From: JAJECS01 sp965198185
Lineage (GTDB): Bacteria; Chloroflexota; UBA11872
DNA length: 64,000 nucleotides
Direction of reading: 5' to 3'
NCBI GenBank assembly: GCA_965198185.1
Contig: CBDAOU010000002.1
Span: 558,001-622,000, forward strand
The notes below the pieces were generated by a model that made no database searches, had not been told where the DNA came from, and saw nothing but the letters and a program-made list of their open reading frames with translations. Shown piece after piece: positions 35,500 through 43,043 of this stretch. Position numbers and translations under genes: made by a program. Position 1 is the stretch's first letter, and each line of letters opens with the position of its first letter.

Positions 35500-36111
35500 C
35501 TAGGTGCCGAGCATTGGCTGCATGCGCGGCCAGGCCGCTTCGTGATCCAGCAGTTGCTGCTTCACGCCGGTGCCGCGGGCATAGCCGCCCAGGCCCCGTG
35601 AACCGACGATGCGATGGCAGGGCACGAAGATGAGGTTTGGGCTCGACCCGACCGCTCGGCCAACGGCTCGCGTGGCATGGGGACTGCCGACGGCGCGCGC
35701 CAGCCAGGCATAGCTGCGGGTTTCGCCGAACGGCACGTCGCGGATGGCCTCCCAGGTCCGTCGCTGAAAGTCGGTTCCGGCTCGGTGATCCAGGGCCACG
35801 TCCAGGCGCTGGCGACCGGCGGTGAGGTACTCCCACAGCTCTTCGAGGCCTTGGCCGGCCGTTTGATAGGCGGCGCGTCCCGCGACGGGCCACTGGCCGT
35901 GCTCGGCGCGCCGTCGGCGCGAGCGTTGGGCCCCGCGCGATCGGGTGCGCGCGGCGCTTGACGTCCGCTGCAGTGCGGTGACGCAGGCGGCTTCGCGGGT
36001 GTGGGCCAGCGTGGCGCACACAAGCCCCACTTCGCTGGCCGCGACCCCACACCAACCCCAGCCATCGATGGTCCTGACGGCGAGGGCAAATTCGAGAAAA
36101 CCGTCCGTCAT
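35500..36111 (-). CDS. ogt: Methylated-DNA--protein-cysteine methyltransferase with arginine-rich insert
   Basis: A 203-residue repair protein. The acceptor cysteine motif PCHRI is intact, preceded by the helix-turn-helix region (DVPFGETRSYAWLARAVGSP) and the FQRRTWEAI lead. It transfers alkyl groups from O6-methylguanine to its own cysteine. Residues about 49-69 (RTSSAARTRSRGAQRSRRRR) form an arginine-rich insert between the N-terminal domain and the catalytic part that I would not expect in standard Ogt/Ada C-terminal proteins. It lies four bases after the MoxR gene on the same strand. Confidence 0.9.
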   Translation of the reverse strand: MTDGFLEFALAVRTIDGWGWCGVAASEVGLVCATLAHTREAACVTALQRTSSAARTRSRGAQRSRRRRAEHGQWPVAGRAAYQTAGQGLEELWEYLTAGRQRLDVALDHRAGTDFQRRTWEAIRDVPFGETRSYAWLARAVGSPHATRAVGRAVGSSPNLIFVPCHRIVGSRGLGGYARGTGVKQQLLDHEAAWPRMQPMLGT

Positions 36112-36115
36112 ATGG

Positions 36116-37063
36116 TCAGGCGGCGCTTGCTCCAGGGACTGGCAGTGTATCCAGGACCTCCGCCACGATGTCGCGGGTGTCCACGCTGCGAATGCGGGCG
36201 GCCGGGCTCACGATGACGCGGTGGGACAGGACAGCCACGGCAAGGTCCTTCACGTCGTCAGGAATGACGTAGTCACGGCCGCGCATCGCCGCGAGCGCCT
36301 GGCTGCCGCGGTAGAGAAAGAGACTGCCCCGCGGGCTGGCGCCGAGATAGACCTCGCCGTGATCGCGGGTGGCCCGCACAAGGTCGACGATGTACTCGTG
36401 CACCAGCTGATCGATGTAAACCTCCCGCACTGCCGCTTGTGCGGCCAGGATCGTGTCGGAGTCGGCCACTTGCTCGACTTCAGTGAGCGGGTGCGTATGT
36501 CGCTGGGCGCCCAGAACAGCAACTTCATCCGATCGATCGGGGTAGCCAAGGTTCACGCGCAGAAAGAACCGGTCGAGCTGGGCCTCTGGCAGGGGGAACG
36601 TGCCCTCGTACTCGATGGGGTTTTGCGTGGCCATAACCAGAAATGGGCTTGGCAGCGTGTGGGTGACACCGTCGACGGTGATCTGGCGCTCCTCCATGGC
36701 CTCGAGCAGGGACGATTGCGTCTTGGGGGTGGCGCGATTCACCTCATCCGCCAGCAGGATCTGCGACATCACCGGACCGGCGCGGAATTCGAATTCCTGC
36801 GACTTCTGGTTGTAGATGGTCACGCCGGTCACGTCGCTCGGCAGCATGTCCGGCGTGAACTGCACCCGGCTGAACGTGAGGCCCACCGACTGGGCCATAG
36901 CCTTGGCGAGCGTCGTTTTCCCGACGCCCGGCACGTCTTCGATCAGGATGTGCCCGTTGCTCAGGAGGGCAACTACGGTGAGCTCCACGGCGCCGCGCTT
37001 GCCGATGATGACCCGATTGACGCTGTCGGAGACGTGTTGCGCGACTGTGCCGATTTCATCCAT
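36116..37063 (-). CDS. MoxR-family AAA ATPase
   Basis: A 315-residue MoxR ATPase. ATG 37063 is used: AGGCGAG lies eight bases upstream and MDEIGTVAQHVSDSVNRVIIGK is the normal family start. The longer in-frame opening to 37237 would run through the tRNA gene and is rejected. Walker A is DVPGVGKTTLA at about 43-53, Walker B ILLADEVNRA, and sensor 1 MATQNPIEYEGTFPLPEAQLDRF. MoxR proteins act as chaperones assembling metal enzymes or surface complexes, usually beside a DUF58/von Willebrand A gene, which is absent here. Confidence 0.93.
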   Translation of the reverse strand: MDEIGTVAQHVSDSVNRVIIGKRGAVELTVVALLSNGHILIEDVPGVGKTTLAKAMAQSVGLTFSRVQFTPDMLPSDVTGVTIYNQKSQEFEFRAGPVMSQILLADEVNRATPKTQSSLLEAMEERQITVDGVTHTLPSPFLVMATQNPIEYEGTFPLPEAQLDRFFLRVNLGYPDRSDEVAVLGAQRHTHPLTEVEQVADSDTILAAQAAVREVYIDQLVHEYIVDLVRATRDHGEVYLGASPRGSLFLYRGSQALAAMRGRDYVIPDDVKDLAVAVLSHRVIVSPAARIRSVDTRDIVAEVLDTLPVPGASAA

Positions 37064-37194
37064 GTGGTGCTCGCCTACCTGGGGGCTGGTCCCGCCCGCG
37101 CCAAGCCAGCGAGCGGCACTATACCCGACAGGTCGTGAGTTGACGGCCATCCGGGCGCGCGTGAAGCTTGGGGCGTGGCGCGGCCGCGTCCCCG

Positions 37195-37265
37195 GCGGGG
37201 ATAGTTGAGTGGCCCAACGTGGGCTTCCCAAGCCCAAAACGCGGGTTCGATTCCCGTTCCCCGCT
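37195..37265 (+). tRNA. tRNA-Gly (anticodon CCC)
   Basis: A full cloverleaf can be folded by hand. The acceptor stem is GCGGGGA/TCCCCGC, the D stem GTTG/CAAC with a 7-base loop, and the anticodon stem TGGGC/GCCCA around loop TTCCCAA (anticodon CCC). The variable loop is short and the T arm has TTCGATT with a single G-T pair. CCA is not encoded. It is on the opposite strand to the genes on either side. Confidence 0.94.
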
Positions 37266-37288
37266 CCGTTGCCTGATGTGCGGCGCCG

Positions 37289-39772
37289 CTAGGCGCCGGT
37301 GCCGTCGGCGAGCCGCGGCAACACGAACTGGCGCAATTTGTCCTTGCCAAGCACGATCATCCGCCCGTCGATCTCACTGACCCACAGCCCTCGAATGTCA
37401 CCGAAGAAGTCATCCGAGCCGGCGTACTTGAACTGCCGCACGAAGGTGCCGGCCGTGCCCTCGCGCTTATCGATCTCGACGATGCGCTGGCTGTCCTGGT
37501 CGGCTAGGTAGAGGCTTTCGGACTCGGGGTCGGTGAAGATTCGAGACGCCCGCAGCGCGTCACCTTCGAGCCCGGCAATGTCGAAGCCGATTTGCGAACC
37601 GCCGCGGAATCTCAGGACTGTTCCGTCGTCAACCAGGACCCATATGTCGCCGTCAATCGCGAAGTCAACGGCACTGGAAATGTCGATCTCGTCGCGCGCA
37701 TCGAGATAGCTGGTCGGACCCAGCTCGTATCCGCCGGCGGTCCACTGGTACTTGAAGATCGAGTTCGCGCCCGGATCGAGCACGTAAAGGTTGTTGTTGA
37801 AGTTATCGAAGGCCACCGGGGTGCGCCATTCTTCGGTGCCGGTGATGCGAAGCAGGCGCGAGGTGCCGTCCTCGTCGATAGTGAAGATGTTGTACCGGTT
37901 GTCCACGACGATTGGACTCAATGACCGGTCGACGACGGCGATCAAATCCTGGACGGTCACCGACCCGACGACGTCGCCTTTCCTGAGTAGCGACACGCCT
38001 TGTCGCGCCGTCTCATAGGACAACAGCTGGTCGGATATGGCGTCGATCACATACTTCGAATCCAGCCGAACATCGAGGGCTTCGATCGCGCTGCCAATGC
38101 CTGCGCTATCGAACTCATCGATGGTTGAGCTTGGAACGATCTTGTAGACGCGATTAATGCGTTCTTCTTCGCGGGTGATGTCGTCAAGCAGACGGTTGAT
38201 GTCCTGTGCGAGCAGCCGCGCGGTGTCTGCCGAGATCGCTTGAGTGGCCAAGTCTTCGGCGTCGCGCAGCATCAACAGGGCGGCGGCGCGGCCGTCGGCA
38301 GGCCCGCGGTCTTGCGCCTCGCGGAATAGGTCTTCGGCCTGGGTGAGCAGCTCCGTGGCCCGGGAGCTTGAGGAAACAGGTTGGAAACCGACCGGGGTGA
38401 TTGCCGCGGCGGTCGACCCACCGTCGGGCGTGGGCGCTTCGACCAGGTTGCTTTCGGCGGGGGCAGGTGAATTGCGCAGGATGAGCAGCACCGCCATGAC
38501 CACCAGCAACGCCAGCGACAGGCCAAAGAGCAGAGTTCCCGGACCTGGAAACGACCGGCGGCGGCGTACCAACAGCGGATCGCGGTGTCCCTGCAAGTCA
38601 GCGCCTACATACTCGAGTGGGCGCGCCGGGTGCACGGGAGCGCCGCCGGACGGAGAAGTGCCCGGACGTGCGGCCCGAAGGTTCCGCAGGCTCCCCCAGT
38701 CGTCGTCGAGTTGGTCGGGCGGCGGCTGAGGCACCGCAGGCTCGGGCCGAACGCGGGCGCGGCGGCTTCTGCCTGAGACGAGGTCGACAAGCGCACGGAC
38801 GCCCACCATCGGCAGCACAATAACGAGTGTGATGAGCGTAACCGGCAACGAGATGATTCGCTGTGACAGGGTTTTCCGTGGCGCCGGTGCCATTTGATCC
38901 CGGGAAAAATCCAACTGGGGATCGGCGGCATAGACGCCGGCTGGCTGGGTTTGCCTCCGCAGACGCGGCTCCGCTCGACGGGGTGATTGGAAGTCGGCAG
39001 CGTCCGACTCCATCGCTGATTCGCTTTGGTAGGCGGGCGCCGGGTCCCCGTGCAATGGGGCGGCGGTGGTGTCCATGTCCCCGGCAGCGCGGGGATGTCC
39101 GGCGACCGGCGAGATTCCGCGAGCCGAGATGTCCGCAAACTGCACGACCAGGACCTCGCAATGCTGCCCGCCGCGCTGGGCAATGAGCGCGCACATGTCG
39201 TAGGCCGCTTCCTGGGCCGAGCGCCGGCGCAGCATGCCGAGAATCTCTCGCTCCGTGAGTTCATGGCGAAGGTCCGTCGAAGCCAAGACCAGACAGTCGC
39301 CGTCGTCGAGCCGCGCACGAAAAAGATCGATTTCCTGCTCAACGTCAAGACTGGATTGGTAGTCGGAATCGAGATCGGGCTCGTTGGGCAGGGCATTGAT
39401 CGTGCCGCTGCGCAAGAAATACACCTGCGTGGGCATGATCTGGGCGATGTAGACGACGCCGTCGGCAATGACGGCCCCAGTTGCGCCGACGACGGCGGAG
39501 GCCTCGCCCGGACCAGCCGCGACTGCAACGCCATAGGAGGCTTGCCGCATGGCGCTGACCAAGGCCGCGGCGATGTCGTCGGGCTCTTCGGCGTAGTAGG
39601 TGGAGGTGGCGGTGTTGACGAACGCGCGTCCTTGGCGATCCGTGCCGCCTTGCACCACGACGTAGAGATCCCCAAGCGTGGCTTGCGCCGATGGCGCCCG
39701 GGCAACCTGGATTCGGGGGCTGTCGTGGCGGGGAGTGCCGCCTCGCAGGCTTGCCTGGCCAGTGTCAACCAA
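37289..39772 (-). CDS. Large membrane protein: degenerate PP2C-like domain, membrane segment(s), coiled coil and beta-propeller
   Basis: An 827-residue protein starting at TTG 39772, since a stop lies three codons upstream. Residues about 35-215 follow the PP2C phosphatase fold in order: GDLYVVVQGGTDRQG, AVIADGVVYIAQIMPTQVYF, and DDGDCLVLASTDLRHELTE. The canonical metal motifs are replaced, with QGGTD for DGMGG, MPTQ for GDSR and STDL for SDGL. Hydrophobic segments lie at about 306-326 and 412-432, with arginine-rich stretches between them. A helical region at about 472-545 and a propeller-like C-terminal half (YNIFTIDEDG, NLYVLDPGANS, ESLYLADQDSQRIVEID) follow. It may be a catalytically dead sensor; function unknown. 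Confidence 0.75.
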   Translation of the reverse strand: MVDTGQASLRGGTPRHDSPRIQVARAPSAQATLGDLYVVVQGGTDRQGRAFVNTATSTYYAEEPDDIAAALVSAMRQASYGVAVAAGPGEASAVVGATGAVIADGVVYIAQIMPTQVYFLRSGTINALPNEPDLDSDYQSSLDVEQEIDLFRARLDDGDCLVLASTDLRHELTEREILGMLRRRSAQEAAYDMCALIAQRGGQHCEVLVVQFADISARGISPVAGHPRAAGDMDTTAAPLHGDPAPAYQSESAMESDAADFQSPRRAEPRLRRQTQPAGVYAADPQLDFSRDQMAPAPRKTLSQRIISLPVTLITLVIVLPMVGVRALVDLVSGRSRRARVRPEPAVPQPPPDQLDDDWGSLRNLRAARPGTSPSGGAPVHPARPLEYVGADLQGHRDPLLVRRRRSFPGPGTLLFGLSLALLVVMAVLLILRNSPAPAESNLVEAPTPDGGSTAAAITPVGFQPVSSSSRATELLTQAEDLFREAQDRGPADGRAAALLMLRDAEDLATQAISADTARLLAQDINRLLDDITREEERINRVYKIVPSSTIDEFDSAGIGSAIEALDVRLDSKYVIDAISDQLLSYETARQGVSLLRKGDVVGSVTVQDLIAVVDRSLSPIVVDNRYNIFTIDEDGTSRLLRITGTEEWRTPVAFDNFNNNLYVLDPGANSIFKYQWTAGGYELGPTSYLDARDEIDISSAVDFAIDGDIWVLVDDGTVLRFRGGSQIGFDIAGLEGDALRASRIFTDPESESLYLADQDSQRIVEIDKREGTAGTFVRQFKYAGSDDFFGDIRGLWVSEIDGRMIVLGKDKLRQFVLPRLADGTGA

Positions 39773-39828
39773 GCGCGGCTATGTCCTTCGAGCGGTAGAG
39801 CCGGGCGCAGCGTGCGGCCGGCACCGTG

Positions 39829-39880
39829 TTTGCTAGTGCCCCTGTCCTCATATGCTAGCGTTAATCCAACTGTTGGTTTA
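39829..39880 (+). promoter_or_regulatory. Candidate infC promoter with near-palindromic operator-like site
   Basis: TTTGCT (39829-39834) and TATGCT (39851-39856) are 16 bases apart. Directly downstream is the near-palindrome TAATCCAAC-T-GTTGGTTTA at 39862-39880 (one mismatch in 9-bp arms), which could be an operator or a leader hairpin. A perfect 12-base palindrome, GCGCACGTGCGC, follows at 39887-39898, directly before AAGGAG. Confidence 0.4.
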
Positions 39881-39967
39881 GGCGACGCGCACGTGCGCAA
39901 GGAGTTGTCTCTGCGAGCCCCACCCCACCGTTTTGCGGAACCCCGAACCCGGCCGAAGGGGCCGCGG

Positions 39968-40471
39968 GTGAACGATGAGATCCGTGTTCGCGAAGTCCGG
40001 CTGATCGACGAGGGCGGTGAACAAATCGGGATCGTCCCGACCGAGCAAGCCCTGGAAGTCGCGCGGGGACGCGGTCTCGACTTGGTGGAAGTCTCGCCGG
40101 ATGCCCATCCGCCGGTCACCAAGATCCTTGACTACGGCAAGTTCAAGTATCACCAAACACGCAAGCAGGGGGAAGGCAAGAAGCGCCAGAAAGCCGGCAC
40201 CGTCAAGGAAGTTCGATTTCGCCCGGCTACTCGCGAGCATGACCTCGAGTTCCTCATCCGTCGCCTGGAGCGGTTTCTCAAGGACGGCAATAAGGTGAAG
40301 GCCACGGTGCGGTTTCGTGCCCGCGAGCGGATTCATCCGGAGTTCGGGGTCCGTATTCTCGAGCGTGTGAAGCAGACCTTGGCCGACAGTGGGGTCGTTG
40401 AGCGGGACATCATGCCGGAACAAGACGGCCGGGTGCTCAGCGTGATCATGGCGCCGAGCGGTCGGGCTTAG
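39968..40471 (+). CDS. infC: Translation initiation factor IF-3
   Basis: A 167-residue IF-3 from GTG 39968: VNDEIRVREVRLIDEGGEQ, LDLVEVSPDAHPPV, ILDYGKFKY, and the C-domain HDLEFLIRRLERFL through to VLSVIMAP. The start is uncertain. GTG 39968 has AAGGGG six bases upstream, but a strong AAGGAG at 39899-39904 stands before in-frame TTG 39905 and CTG 39911. The latter would add 19 residues (RAPPHRFAEPRTRP), consistent with the rare start codons known for infC. IF-3 binds the 30S subunit and checks initiator selection. rpmI and rplT do not follow; aspS does, after 33 bases. Confidence 0.93.
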   Translation: MNDEIRVREVRLIDEGGEQIGIVPTEQALEVARGRGLDLVEVSPDAHPPVTKILDYGKFKYHQTRKQGEGKKRQKAGTVKEVRFRPATREHDLEFLIRRLERFLKDGNKVKATVRFRARERIHPEFGVRILERVKQTLADSGVVERDIMPEQDGRVLSVIMAPSGRA

Positions 40472-40504
40472 GCCGCGCCCCCAGCGTCCACACTCACTCT
40501 CGCC

Positions 40505-42337
40505 GTGACTTCCGCTAAGCGACACGCACCGCTGCGCGCCACATGGCCCCAGCGAACGCACACCTGCGGCGAACTGCGGCTGTTGCACACCGAGCAGGCC
40601 GTCACCCTGAATGGCTGGGTCCACCGTCGACGCGACCAGGGCGGGCTGATCTTCATTGACCTGCGCGACCGGTATGGCGTTACCCAGATCGTGGTCAATC
40701 GCGACGAGGCGCCGGAGGCGCATGCGGTCGCCAGCCGCGCGCGATCGGAATTTGTGCTCAGCGTGTCCGGTCCAGTTCGCGCGCGACCGCAGGGTACGGC
40801 CAATCCCGACCTCGCCACGGGCGACATTGAGCTGGGCGTGCACACGGTGACGGTGCTGGCCGAGTCCAAGGCGCCGCCGTTCGAGATCACGGCCGAGACG
40901 AATGTCGACGAAAGCGTCCGCTTGCGTCACCGCTATCTGGATCTACGTCGGCGACGCTTGCGCGAACGCATCGAGCTGCGCCACGAAATCGTGCGCGAGA
41001 TGCGGGAGCACCTCTGGGCGCGTGATTTTCTGGAGCTTGAGACGCCGACGCTCGTGCGCAGCACGCCCGAGGGATCGCGCGACTTTGTGGTTCCCAGCCG
41101 TCTGCATCCGGGGAATTTCTACGCCCTGCCGCAGTCGCCGCAGCAAATGAAGCAGCTGCTGATGGTGGCGGGCATGGACCGCTACTTCCAGCTGGCGCGC
41201 TGCTACCGGGACGAGGACCTGCGCGCGGAGCGCGTGTTCGAGCACACCCAGCTCGATATTGAGATGGCCTTCGTGGACCGCGAGGACGTTCTCCAACTCA
41301 TTGAAGAGCTGTATCTGCAAATCATCGGCAAGCTGTCGTCAAAGAAAGTCCAGGAAGTTCCATTTCCGCGCATTCAATATGCGGATGCGATTCGCCGGTT
41401 CGGGACCGACAAGCCCGATGTGCGGTTTGGACTTGAGCTGGTCGACGTGGCGCCGGATATTGCGGGACGAGGATTCCGCGCGTTCGACGACGCCCTTGCC
41501 GCTGGTGGGCACGTGAAGGCGGTGGTGGCGCCGGGTATCGCCGGCTACTCGCGGCGCGAGGTGAGCGCGCTGCAGGACATCGTGCAAGAAGCCGGGGCGG
41601 CCGGCATGGCGACCATCGCGTTGAACGACGATGGCTCGATTCGCTCGCCGCTCAGCCGTTTCTTCGACGAGGACGCGCTGCTGGCGGCGGCGCGGAACGC
41701 AGGGGCGAACCAAGGCGATCTTGTGTGCATCGTTGCCGGAACAGCGGAAGTCGTGGCCACGGCGCTTGGGGACTTGCGCCAGCACCTGGGTCACGCTCTG
41801 AACCTCATCGAACCGGACCAACTGGCGTTCGTGTGGATCATCGATTTTCCGCTGTTCGAAATCGATGAGGAGCACGGAGGCTTTACCTTCAGCCACAACC
41901 CATTCTGCTCACCGGCCGACGATTCCTTCGACCTGCTGTATGAGGACCCGGGCCGGGCGTTGTCCAAGCAATATGACCTGATCGGCAACGGTCACGAGAT
42001 TGGCGGTGGCAGCATCCGCGCCCATCGAGCCAAAGACCTGCGGCGTATCTACCAGGTGATGGGCTACGGCGACGCGGAGATCGACGACAGCATTGGCCAC
42101 ATGCTGGAGGCCTTTACGTACGGCGCGCCGCCGCACGGCGGCATCGCCATGGGCGTGGACCGGCTGGCGATGCTCCTCGGAGGTACGGAAAACCTGCGGG
42201 ACGTCACCGTGTTCCCCAAGAACCAGGCCGGCTTTGACCTCATGCTGGGCGCGCCTGGGCCGCTGGCGCCGGAGCAGCTCAAGGAGCTGAACCTGGCACT
42301 TCGGGACGAATCCCCGGAGCCTCCGCAGGCGGAGTAG
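40505..42337 (+). CDS. aspS: Aspartyl-tRNA synthetase
   Basis: A 610-residue class II synthetase of bacterial type, starting at GTG 40505. It has the N-terminal anticodon-binding OB fold (VTLNGWVHRRRDQGGLIFIDLRD) and motif 1 (FLELETPTLVRSTPEG). Motif 2 is in FQLARCYRDEDLRAERVFEHTQ, a GAD insertion domain follows, and motif 3 is in GIAMGVDRLAMLLGG. It charges tRNA-Asp and possibly tRNA-Asn, which cannot be decided here. It lies close behind infC, probably in one operon. Confidence 0.96.
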   Translation: MTSAKRHAPLRATWPQRTHTCGELRLLHTEQAVTLNGWVHRRRDQGGLIFIDLRDRYGVTQIVVNRDEAPEAHAVASRARSEFVLSVSGPVRARPQGTANPDLATGDIELGVHTVTVLAESKAPPFEITAETNVDESVRLRHRYLDLRRRRLRERIELRHEIVREMREHLWARDFLELETPTLVRSTPEGSRDFVVPSRLHPGNFYALPQSPQQMKQLLMVAGMDRYFQLARCYRDEDLRAERVFEHTQLDIEMAFVDREDVLQLIEELYLQIIGKLSSKKVQEVPFPRIQYADAIRRFGTDKPDVRFGLELVDVAPDIAGRGFRAFDDALAAGGHVKAVVAPGIAGYSRREVSALQDIVQEAGAAGMATIALNDDGSIRSPLSRFFDEDALLAAARNAGANQGDLVCIVAGTAEVVATALGDLRQHLGHALNLIEPDQLAFVWIIDFPLFEIDEEHGGFTFSHNPFCSPADDSFDLLYEDPGRALSKQYDLIGNGHEIGGGSIRAHRAKDLRRIYQVMGYGDAEIDDSIGHMLEAFTYGAPPHGGIAMGVDRLAMLLGGTENLRDVTVFPKNQAGFDLMLGAPGPLAPEQLKELNLALRDESPEPPQAE

Positions 42338-42353
42338 CCGCGGCGGGATGCGG

Positions 42354-43043
42354 CTACTCGGGCGGGGTCGCGTCGAGTCGGGCGCCGAGCCAGTTGCGAA
42401 TGTCGTCCAGCTCGTCCGGAGCAATCCGGTGCGCGACCGAGTACTCGCGGTAGGTGACGTCGGCGCCGCTGGCGGTTAGGACATCGCGGGCGTTGTGCCC
42501 TTCGGTCACGGAAATGAGCGGATCGGCATTGCCGTGTCCAACGAAGATGGGGAGGCGGTCAAGATTTCCGCCTTCGGCGCCACTGACGGCCTCCGGCAAA
42601 TACCCGCTCAGCGCGACCACGCCCGCTAAACGCCGGGGATCGGTGAGCACCGTGGCCAGGGACATCACCGCGCCCTGGCTGAAGCCAAGCAGGAACACGC
42701 GTCTGGGATCGACGGGATAACCCGCGACAACCGCGTGGAGGAACTCACGCAGCCGCGACAGACTGGGGGCGAAGGTCGTGGGGTCGGGGTCGCCGATGTC
42801 GTGCATGTCATACCAGGCATATCCCACGCCAAATGGGCCGGTGAGCGCATACGGCGCTTGGGCGGCCACTACGAGAACGTCGTCGCGCCCGAGCTCGGCC
42901 GCGAGGGGCAGCAGATCGTGCGCGTCGGCCCCGAGACCGTGGAGCAGCACGAGCAGGGCATAGGTATCGGAAGTGCTCGACGGCGGCGAGATGAGGTGGT
43001 CGAGCGGGGCTGGAATGGGAGTCCAGCGGTCCGTTACGCTCAT
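42354..43043 (-). CDS. Phospholipase/carboxylesterase family alpha/beta hydrolase
   Basis: A 229-residue serine hydrolase. The oxyanion region is VLLHGLGADAHDLLP, the nucleophile Ser is in LGFSQGAVMS, the acid Asp in GHGNADPLI, and the His in YSVAHRI. This is the compact acyl-protein-thioesterase/carboxylesterase group acting on short acyl esters. Its ATG overlaps the stop of the ABC exporter gene upstream, so it ends a three- or four-gene same-strand unit. Confidence 0.9.
   Translation of the reverse strand: MSVTDRWTPIPAPLDHLISPPSSTSDTYALLVLLHGLGADAHDLLPLAAELGRDDVLVVAAQAPYALTGPFGVGYAWYDMHDIGDPDPTTFAPSLSRLREFLHAVVAGYPVDPRRVFLLGFSQGAVMSLATVLTDPRRLAGVVALSGYLPEAVSGAEGGNLDRLPIFVGHGNADPLISVTEGHNARDVLTASGADVTYREYSVAHRIAPDELDDIRNWLGARLDATPPE

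Noticed and set aside
37064..37237. Longer N-terminus for the MoxR ATPase
   Set aside because: It would overlap the tRNA-Gly gene, lacks family similarity, and ATG 37063 has a good ribosome site.
39026..39967. Long N-terminal extension of IF-3
   Set aside because: It is antisense to the well-supported 827-residue membrane protein and has no IF-3 similarity.
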